DNA of 14,037 nucleotides, taken from JAQUKH01 sp043809805. GTDB lineage: Bacteria; JACRDZ01; JAQUKH01. Position 1 is the stretch's first letter, and each line of letters begins with the position of its first letter. The stretch lies in contig JBDROR010000126.1 of the NCBI GenBank assembly GCA_043809805.1, positions 1 through 14,037 of the forward strand, read 5' to 3'. Of this stretch, positions 6,594-12,371 are shown one piece after another. Below the pieces are notes generated by a model that saw only the letters and a program-made list of their open reading frames with translations, was not told the DNA's origin and made no database searches. Both the position numbers and the translations under genes were made by a program.

Positions 6594-7827
6594 CAAGAAT
6601 ATATTATTTTACGATTTTATTTCTGTTGGTTTGTTTTGCCCGCGTTTCTCGAGGTCAAGATAATATAATTGGCGCGGCTTTAGATTTTAGGTTTGGAGAC
6701 GATACTGAGGTGGATTTTAGCCCTAAACTGGAGAACAAGTTTTCTCCAAGTATCCATAGTTATTTTGAAGGAAAGCTCAGACACAATTTTTCGGACGAAA
6801 TAAGAAACCGCTATATTTTAAACGAAGGATACTTCGATTTTTATTTAGATAAATTTGATGTTCGTATCGGCCGTCAGATTATTCCATGGGGCAGGGCGGA
6901 TTCTTTTAAGCCTACAGACCAGTTTAAAATCTATGACTATACGGATTTTACCAAACAGGATGAAGAAGGAATCTTCTCACTAAAAATGGATTATTTTTTT
7001 CCGGTTTTGAACTAGAAGGTGTATTTGTTCCAACTTTTACAAAACATTACATTGTCTTTTCTGAAAAAAACAAATGGATGCCTTTATCCCCGCCTCCGAA
7101 TATTTTACCCGGTTTTAAAATTAAATATGAAGAAAATACATCAAATGAGCCTGAAATCCCGCAATTTGGATTCAGATTAAATCATCAAGGCAGTGGATTT
7201 GATTATGCCGTGTCCTATTCCGTAACCTATGACAGGACACCGGTTTATATCGATGGTTATCTTAAATCAGCGGATTATATTATCCAACCGAAATATTCAA
7301 AGCTGCATGTTATAGGTTTTGACTGGGCTGCATTTTTATCCGATTACGGCCTGCGGGGCGAAATGGCATATACTTTTACAAAAGACAGAAAAGGGGAAAA
7401 AGCAGATATTGATGATCCTTACTTTCAGTTAGTGTCAGGAATTGATCATACATTCGACAGGGTGATAGCCCAAATAAATATTTTTATTCTTGTAGAATAC
7501 GTGTTGGATAAAGAACTTCCCAAAAAAGGAAAAGAAAATCAGGTTGAACATAGCCTAAAACATTTTTTACGACAGGGGATTGTTTTAAATTCTGAATTTA
7601 AAAAAGATGATACGAAAAAATTAAATATCAAGTGGACATATAATTTAGAAAAAAAGGATTATTTAATCCAGCCGGAATTTAAGTTTATCCCGCCGCAAAA
7701 AACCACAAGTAAGGCGTCAAAAGAAGTTTATGTTAGGGCAGACATTTTAAGCGGACGCGATGGAACATTTTTCGGAACTTTTAGAAAAAACGATAAAATT
7801 GAAGCTGGAATAAAAGTATTTTTTTAG
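6590..7827 (+). pseudogene. Outer-membrane beta-barrel protein (DUF1302-like), frameshifted at a T7 run
   Basis: The first part (6590-7015) has a signal peptide (hydrophobic FTILFLLVCFA, cleavage near SRG) and barrel strands including DVRIGRQIIPWGRADSFKPTD (about 90-110), then stops at TAG 7013-7015. The -1 frame continues directly as SGFELEGVFVPTF from 7000 and runs to 7827, so the rest is intact. The switch lies at seven T (6994-7000); one extra T would give a single protein of about 412 residues ending in Phe, as barrels do. T TTT TTT in this frame is also a classic -1 ribosomal slippery heptamer. So this could be a pseudogene, a phase-variable gene, a programmed shift or a sequencing error. 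It is the last operon gene (ATGA overlap with the LolA-like gene) and the likely outer-membrane partner. The DUF1302-like label is tentative. Confidence 0.8.
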
Positions 7828-8315
7828 TACTCTCTGGCGCATTCAGTGACTTCGCCTTTTAATGAATGAATGGCATGAGGAATTGCCGGCAATATTACTT
7901 CAAGGCATTCTTTAACTGCCTTGGGGCTTCCGGGGAGATTGATTATCAGTGTTTTTTTTGAGATGCCGCATATCCCTCTTGAAATGATACTGAAAGGAGT
8001 ATTTTTCAGGTTTTGGATACGCATTGCCTCGCTAAACCCGGGTAAAGGTTTTTCTATAACTTCAAATGTAGCTTCTGGAGTGACGTCCCGCGGGCCAAGT
8101 CCGGTTCCGCCGGTAGTAAAAATTAAAGCAATGCGCTTGTTGATAAATTTTTTTAATTCTTTTACGATAAGATTTTTTTCGTCAGGAATAATAGCAATAT
8201 TTTTGACAGAGTAAATCTTTTTATCAAGCGTCCTTTCTATCCCAGGACCGCTCGTGTCTTTCCTTTCTCCGCGGGAGCCTTTATCGCTTATAGTTATTAT
8301 GGCAACGCTAATCAT
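7824..8315 (-). CDS. mog: Molybdopterin adenylyltransferase family protein (MogA/MoaB)
   Basis: This 163-residue cytoplasmic protein has the full MoCF_biosynth pattern: IITISDKGSRGERKDTSGP at the N-terminus, FTTGGTGLGPRDVTPEAT (66-83), LPGFSEAMR (91-99), SRGICGI and LIINLPGSPKAVKECL (123-138). MogA activates molybdopterin with ATP so that molybdate or tungstate can be inserted; MoaB relatives do the same in many bacteria and archaea. Family length is about 160-180, so it is complete. Its ATG (8315) overlaps the end of the phosphofructokinase gene by 8 bp, so both are probably made from one transcript. No other cofactor-synthesis gene is nearby. Its TAA shares bases with the TAG of the convergent barrel gene (7824-7827). 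MogA and MoaB cannot be told apart here. Confidence 0.9.
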   Translation of the reverse strand: MISVAIITISDKGSRGERKDTSGPGIERTLDKKIYSVKNIAIIPDEKNLIVKELKKFINKRIALIFTTGGTGLGPRDVTPEATFEVIEKPLPGFSEAMRIQNLKNTPFSIISRGICGISKKTLIINLPGSPKAVKECLEVILPAIPHAIHSLKGEVTECAREY

Positions 8316-9354
8316 ATTCGAAAAACACCTTTGCTAAATCGTAAAATTCTGCGGGAACTGTTTTTAATTTCCCCAAAACTTCATTTAACGGAACAGGAAC
8401 AATTTTGTTATTTTGCAATCCTACCATAAAACCGAATTTATTTTGATGAACCAGATCAATAGCCGCAAGCCCAAAGCGGGTAGCCAGAATTCTGTCAAAT
8501 GCCGTAGGTGTGCCGCCGCGCTGTGTATGCCCTAAAACAGTCACCCGTGTTTCAAATCCCGTATTTTTTTCTATTTCTTTGCTTAAAATCTCGCCTATTC
8601 CGCCGAGTCTTTCATGGCCGAAATCATCTTTTTGTTTGGTTGTTGTCGAAAGTTCGCCTATGGTTGTTTCTTTGGCTCCTTCAGCCACAACGACTATGCT
8701 GAAATGTTTTCCTTGATCATGCCGGTTTTTAAGATGCAGGCATACTTTTTCCAAATCAAACGGCTCTTCAGGGATCAAGATAAGATCCGCGCCGCCGGCA
8801 ATTCCTCCATAAGTCGCGAGCCACCCGGCATGCCGTCCCATTACTTCCAGAACCATAATTCTGTGATGTGATTCCGCGGTGGTATGCAGACGGTCTATTG
8901 CTTCAGTAATAATGCTTACCGCGGTGTCAAACCCGAAAGTATATTCTGTCCCATAAAGGTCATTATCGATTGTTTTTGGAATACCTACCACATTTATACC
9001 ATCGGCAAAAAGTTTTGCCGCGGCGCCGATGGTATCCTCTCCGCCGATAGGAATAATAACATCAAGCCCAAATTTTTTTATTGTTTTCTTGATGTTTTCC
9101 ACCCCATTTTCTTTTTTATAAGGATTGGTTCGGGATGTTCCGAGGATGGTTCCTCCTTTGTGAATGATTCCGGATATATCATCCATTGTTAATGGAGATA
9201 TTTCTCCGTCGATTAACCCCGCCCAGCCGTTTTTTATTCCAAACATTTCGTAATTATAAAATTTAATTCCTTTTCGGACAACCGCGCGGATAGCCGTATT
9301 AAGTCCCGGGCAGTCTCCGCCGCCTGTCAGAATACCAATTTTTTTTGCTGACAT
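8308..9354 (-). CDS. pfp: 6-phosphofructokinase, predicted pyrophosphate-dependent
   Basis: The 348-residue enzyme phosphorylates fructose 6-phosphate to fructose 1,6-bisphosphate in glycolysis. Motifs are ILTGGGDCPGLN (8-19), GGTILGTSR (67-75), IGGEDT (103-108), GIPKTIDND (124-132), VMGRHAGWLA (171-180) and LGHTQRGG near the C-terminus. The two phosphoryl-donor positions read D107 and K127, where E. coli PfkA has Gly104 and Gly124. Asp plus Lys is the signature of PPi-using enzymes, which work reversibly and save ATP in anaerobes. The closest class seems to be the short group III PFKs. ATG 9354 is chosen because GGGAGGG lies 6 nt upstream; an ATG at 9378 would place that site inside the gene. 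The stop overlaps the mog start by 8 bp. The donor remains a prediction. Confidence 0.92.
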   Translation of the reverse strand: MSAKKIGILTGGGDCPGLNTAIRAVVRKGIKFYNYEMFGIKNGWAGLIDGEISPLTMDDISGIIHKGGTILGTSRTNPYKKENGVENIKKTIKKFGLDVIIPIGGEDTIGAAAKLFADGINVVGIPKTIDNDLYGTEYTFGFDTAVSIITEAIDRLHTTAESHHRIMVLEVMGRHAGWLATYGGIAGGADLILIPEEPFDLEKVCLHLKNRHDQGKHFSIVVVAEGAKETTIGELSTTTKQKDDFGHERLGGIGEILSKEIEKNTGFETRVTVLGHTQRGGTPTAFDRILATRFGLAAIDLVHQNKFGFMVGLQNNKIVPVPLNEVLGKLKTVPAEFYDLAKVFFEYD

Positions 9355-9407
9355 ATTATTCCCTCCCCATTTTACCATTTCGACAATAAACTAAATTTAA
9401 AATTTCC

Positions 9408-9436
9408 TTGACTAAAGAAAAGTTCTATAATAATAT
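9408..9436 (+). promoter_or_regulatory. Probable sigma70-type promoter for the small ORF/DUF3786 pair
   Basis: TTGACT (9408-9413) and TAATAT (9431-9436) have 17-nt spacing. A perfect TATAAT at 9434-9439 overlaps but has 20-nt spacing. The start would fall near 9443, about 32 nt before ATG 9475. No ribosome-binding site stands out in that leader. Confidence 0.5.
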
Positions 9437-9474
9437 AATAACATCATATCGGCAGTTTTTGAATAAATTAAAAT

Positions 9475-9690
9475 ATGAATAAAAAAATGAAAAAAATATC
9501 CTCTCCAGAAGAAGTAAAAAACATTTTTGCTCTTTTAACTGAATTAAATTTTAAGATGGATACACTGATGCGCAGCCAAAAGACGTTGGAGAGAAGAATC
9601 GATTGTTTGAAAGGCGAGCTTCTTTTTTCCTTAAGAGAAGAAATAGTTGGCGAATCGGATGTTTATCCAAACTATTATGTGGACAGATAA
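9475..9690 (+). CDS. Small hypothetical protein, probably coiled-coil
   Basis: This 71-residue protein is unrecognised. After a Lys-rich start (MNKKMKK) it is mostly helical, with heptad-like Leu/Ile/Phe spacing through VKNIFALLTELNFKMDTLM and TLERRIDCLKGELLF, so a short coiled coil is likely. There is one cysteine and no membrane segment. A TTGACT promoter lies just upstream, but neither ATG 9475 nor ATG 9487 has a clear Shine-Dalgarno site. Its end overlaps the DUF3786 frame by 14 to 44 nt, depending on the DUF3786 start chosen. That argues for one transcript and coupled translation. A role as partner of the DUF3786 protein is inference only. Confidence 0.6.
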   Translation: MNKKMKKISSPEEVKNIFALLTELNFKMDTLMRSQKTLERRIDCLKGELLFSLREEIVGESDVYPNYYVDR

Positions 9691-10195
9691 GGTATCTGAT
9701 GCAAATCCGGTTTGCATTAATGTTTTTAATGAAAAATTTATTGTTGATTTAGAAAAAAAAACGGTTTCCTGTCCCGATTGCAAAAAAATATCTTCTCTTT
9801 TGCCTCCGTTCCTTCTCCATTATTTAACGTGCGCTAAAGACATCCCACTCTATAATACACTGACTGCTCCGCATCAGCTAAAAGGCGGGGCTTTTTTCTT
9901 CAGGGGAACGCACGAATTGCCGCTGGCAAAAATAGCTAAAAAATTCGAGACCGATCCTGAAAAATTTTTGGAAAGAGGCAAAAAATTAGGCGGGGAAGAA
10001 GTTAAATTCGGCGATGCCGCCGTAAAATTGTATCTCGTTCCAAAACTTCCGGTTATTTTTATTCTATGGAAAAAGGATGAAGAATTTGAAAGCCGGGTTA
10101 ATTTGATTCTTGATAAAAGCGTTGAAGAACAGGTGAATCTGGATGTTTTGTTTCTGGGACTCCTTTATGCCATAGGGAAAATGCTGGAAGATTAA
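9647..10195 (+). CDS. DUF3786 domain protein
   Basis: The 182-residue protein matches the pattern I associate with DUF3786, a family of unknown function common in anaerobes, often near corrinoid or C1 genes. Visible parts are FIVDLEKKTVSCPDC (31-45), LLHYLTCAKDIPL (56-68), LKGGAFFFRGTHELPL (78-93), ETDPEKF, LGGEEVKFGDAAVKLYLVPKLPVIFILWKKDEEFESR in sequence (114-150), and NLILDKSVEEQV. C42, C45 and C62 could bind a metal or cluster. Three starts are possible: TTG 9647, ATG 9659 and ATG 9677. None has a strong ribosome site, although GAGAAG lies 6 nt before the TTG; all overlap the preceding ORF. Domain alignment only begins near residue 22, so it does not settle the start. Confidence 0.75.
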   Translation: MANRMFIQTIMWTDKVSDANPVCINVFNEKFIVDLEKKTVSCPDCKKISSLLPPFLLHYLTCAKDIPLYNTLTAPHQLKGGAFFFRGTHELPLAKIAKKFETDPEKFLERGKKLGGEEVKFGDAAVKLYLVPKLPVIFILWKKDEEFESRVNLILDKSVEEQVNLDVLFLGLLYAIGKMLED

Positions 10196-10323
10196 ATTTT
10201 CGCTTTTAAAAAATTTCCCAAAAATAAATGTCCGTTTAAGAGGAAAATAATTGGGGAGAGAAGGATGGCGAAAATCAGAAGAGATATGTTTGATTGGAGC
10301 CCCCCCTAGAACTTTTGTCTTGT

Positions 10324-10353
10324 TTGGCATTGCTTTATCGTGTCATTTATGAT
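10324..10353 (+). promoter_or_regulatory. Probable promoter of the HTH-Fic gene
   Basis: TTGGCA (10324-10329) and TATGAT (10348-10353) are 18 nt apart. The start would fall near 10360, giving a leader of about 25 nt without a Shine-Dalgarno site. A second -10-like box, TATAAT, at 10375-10380 lacks a -35 and lies only 4 nt before the ATG. Confidence 0.45.
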
Positions 10354-10361
10354 ACGATAAA
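10334..10361. promoter_or_regulatory. 28-bp palindromic operator candidate over the HTH-Fic promoter
   Basis: TTTATCGTGTCAT and ATGATACGATAAA flank a central TT; 12 of the 13 pairs match. The palindrome covers the -10 box and the spacer of the predicted promoter. A related AAATGATATAAT half-site follows at 10369-10380. The size and placement suit a dimeric helix-turn-helix repressor, and the next gene encodes a winged-helix domain, so autoregulation is a natural inference. No T run follows, so it is not a terminator. Confidence 0.55.
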
Positions 10362-10384
10362 CTCATATAAATGATATAATACTT

Positions 10385-11449
10385 ATGGAAAATAAATCGA
10401 AGGTTTTAAACAAAAGGCAGGAAAATATTTTAGAAATTCTTAAAAAAAGAAAAGAATTTGGAATTTCGGAAATATGGCTGGAATTGAAAATAATTTTTAA
10501 AAGTCTTTCAAAAATTACAGTAAACAGAGATTTAAGAAAGCTAATTGAGTTTGGTTATATTACAGCTAAAGGAAAAGCAAGAGCTGTCACTTATGAATTG
10601 TCTTTGCATTATAATCTTGTCTGTCCGATAAATATTGAGAAATACTTCAAAATAGATCCGGATAAGAGGGAATCAAAGAAAAGATTTGATTTTAATGTTT
10701 TTTCTTTGTTAAAAAATATTTTAACAGAAGAAGAAGTGCGGTATTTAAGTGGATTAAATAATAAGTATAGAAAAAATTTAGAAAAAATTTCTCAGACCAT
10801 CAAGAAAAAGGAATTGGAGCGGCTTACCATTGAGTTAAGTTGGAAATCATCAAAAATTGAGGGCAATACCTATACTCTTTTAGAGACGGAAGTTTTAATA
10901 ATGGAAGGGAAAGCGGCAAAGGGGCATAAAAGAGAAGAGACGATAATGATTTTGAACCATAAAGAGACATTGGATTATATCGTTAAAAATAAAAGTATTT
11001 TCAAAAAGATCACTACAAGCAAAGTAGAAGATATCCATTATTTGCTTACGAAAAATTTGGGGATAGCAAGAAATTTAAGAAAAACGTCGGTCGGTATTGT
11101 CGGAACAAAATATATGCCGTTAGATAACCAACATCAAATACGCGAAGCTATAGAAAAGGCGTGTGATGCAGTTAATGCCGAGAATAATGTTTTCGTTAAG
11201 GCGATAATTTTATCAATTTTAATCGCGCACATCCAGCCATTTGAAGATGGGAATAAGAGAACTAGCCGGCTAATAGCGAACGCAATTCTTTTTGCTTATA
11301 ATATTTGTCCGCTTTCATATAGAAAAGTTGACGAAGTTGAATATAAAAAGGCGGTTATTCTTTTTTATGAGCAAAATAATTTGAGTTATTTTAAAGAATT
11401 GTTTATTGAGCAGTTTGAATTTGCCGTAAATAATTATTTTAAAGCATAG
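10385..11449 (+). CDS. Winged-helix/Fic domain protein with the catalytic histidine replaced (HTH-Fic regulator-like)
   Basis: The 354-residue cytoplasmic protein starts with a DeoR-like winged helix (about 8-72; recognition helix in SKITVNRDLRKLIEFGYI). A linker and Fic_N-like helices follow, and then a Fic core. The class II inhibitory motif (S/T)xxxE(G/N) is present as S155-SKI-E159-G160, and NLRKTSVGIVGTKYMPLD (230-247) is the usual Fic flap region. The Fic loop reads IQPFEDGNKRTSR (283-295) instead of HPFxxGNGRxxR: the catalytic histidine is Gln284 and the second Gly is Lys. Active Fic enzymes move AMP from ATP to target hydroxyls; without this histidine AMPylation is unlikely. Related Fic-like proteins with a QxFxDxNKRTSR loop exist. 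The likely role is a DNA-binding sensor. No ribosome site precedes ATG 10385, and a palindrome overlaps its promoter. Confidence 0.88.
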   Translation: MENKSKVLNKRQENILEILKKRKEFGISEIWLELKIIFKSLSKITVNRDLRKLIEFGYITAKGKARAVTYELSLHYNLVCPINIEKYFKIDPDKRESKKRFDFNVFSLLKNILTEEEVRYLSGLNNKYRKNLEKISQTIKKKELERLTIELSWKSSKIEGNTYTLLETEVLIMEGKAAKGHKREETIMILNHKETLDYIVKNKSIFKKITTSKVEDIHYLLTKNLGIARNLRKTSVGIVGTKYMPLDNQHQIREAIEKACDAVNAENNVFVKAIILSILIAHIQPFEDGNKRTSRLIANAILFAYNICPLSYRKVDEVEYKKAVILFYEQNNLSYFKELFIEQFEFAVNNYFKA

Positions 11450-11486
11450 TTTCATTTTCATATCACATTGTAGTTAATGATTTCTC

Positions 11487-11516
11487 AAAGGGATGATTAA
11501 TTTTTTACCATCCTTT
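11487..11516 (+). other. Stem-loop just before the HEAT-repeat start codon
   Basis: AAAGGGATG (11487-11495) and CATCCTTT (11509-11516) form an 8-bp stem with one bulged G and a 13-nt T-rich loop, ending one base before ATG 11518. The left arm AAAGGG is the only purine-rich stretch available as a ribosome site, and the stem would hide it. It could be a weak translation control or chance pairing. Confidence 0.3.
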
Positions 11517-11517
11517 A

Positions 11518-12348
11518 ATGATGAAACCCCGATTAAAATCTAAAGAACAGGTGAAAAATAAAAATCAAACAGCAAAAGGGAAAAGAGGATATACGACGGA
11601 AGCTGAAAATAATCCTTTCATAAGCAAATCAGACAATGAACTGATATATCTTTTAAAGTCCAATAACCCCAAAGAGAGAACGTCGGCCGCAATAATATTG
11701 GGACAAAAAAAAGCTAAAAAGGCAATATCAACTTTATGCGAACAGCTAAAAAATGAAAAAGCTTTATATTCAAAGATTGCCATTTCCGAAGCCCTTGGAG
11801 AAATTGGGAAACCCGCGATAGATGAGTTAATAAAGTATTTAGGTAAAATTGGAACCAATCAGCACAAGGCTTTACCCAAGAATATCTTTAATAAATGGAG
11901 CTATCCTCTGCCCAGAGATATTATTGCGAGAACTATTTGTAAAATAGGAAACAGCGTTTTAGCAGACTTAAATAAAGTTTTAGCGAAAGGAAATAAAAAA
12001 CAAATTTATGAGGCGGTAGATGCGATTGGATTTATTTCTTTTTATTCAGAAGACAGGACATCCTTTGAAATCCTGGAAAAATTATTGCAAAAATACAATG
12101 ATGATGAAATTCTAAAATGGAAAATAACAAGGGCGTTAAGCGCTTTCCCAAGTAAAGAATCTGAAAAAGTTTTGTTAAATATGTTAAAAACAAGCAAAGG
12201 GCCGGAATTAAAATGGGAGGCGATTAGAAGTTTGGGGTTGATATGCAAGAAAGTGCCGGAAGAATTATTAATAGCAAAAAATGATGAAAATAATAACATA
12301 AGGAAGATGTTTTTTTTTGCAATTGATAAAATAAGCGGCAACAATTAG
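11518..12348 (+). CDS. HEAT-repeat protein
   Basis: The 276-residue protein has a basic, disordered first 30 residues (many Lys/Asn/Gln), then tandem helical pairs of the HEAT/PBS-lyase type. Clear units are ELIYLLKSNNPKERTSAAIILG (about 41-62), AISTLCEQLKNEKALYSKIAISEALGEIG (about 69-97), the PAIDELIKYL unit, a middle pair around DIIARTICKIGNSVLADL, and two late units ending in LKWKITRALSAF and LKWEAIRSLGLI. Such superhelices bind proteins or act as scaffolds; no enzyme residues are present. ATG 11518 is followed directly by a second ATG; an in-frame stop at 11494 rules out a longer form. There is no clear ribosome site. It lies 68 bp after the Fic gene on the same strand, so co-transcription is possible. 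It is convergent with gltX, 23 bp apart. Confidence 0.75.
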   Translation: MMKPRLKSKEQVKNKNQTAKGKRGYTTEAENNPFISKSDNELIYLLKSNNPKERTSAAIILGQKKAKKAISTLCEQLKNEKALYSKIAISEALGEIGKPAIDELIKYLGKIGTNQHKALPKNIFNKWSYPLPRDIIARTICKIGNSVLADLNKVLAKGNKKQIYEAVDAIGFISFYSEDRTSFEILEKLLQKYNDDEILKWKITRALSAFPSKESEKVLLNMLKTSKGPELKWEAIRSLGLICKKVPEELLIAKNDENNNIRKMFFFAIDKISGNN

Positions 12349-12371
12349 CTGTTCTGCGGAATATTTTGAAT

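Noticed and set aside
10375..10380. TATAAT as the main promoter of the Fic gene
   Set aside because: No -35 box lies 16-19 nt upstream, and the start would fall inside the start codon. The TTGGCA/TATGAT pair is better placed.
11450..11517. Fic plus HEAT-repeat genes as a toxin-antitoxin pair
   Set aside because: The Fic loop lacks the catalytic His, the genes are 68 bp apart without overlap, and the HEAT protein does not resemble a known Fic antitoxin; the inhibitory motif is already within the Fic protein.
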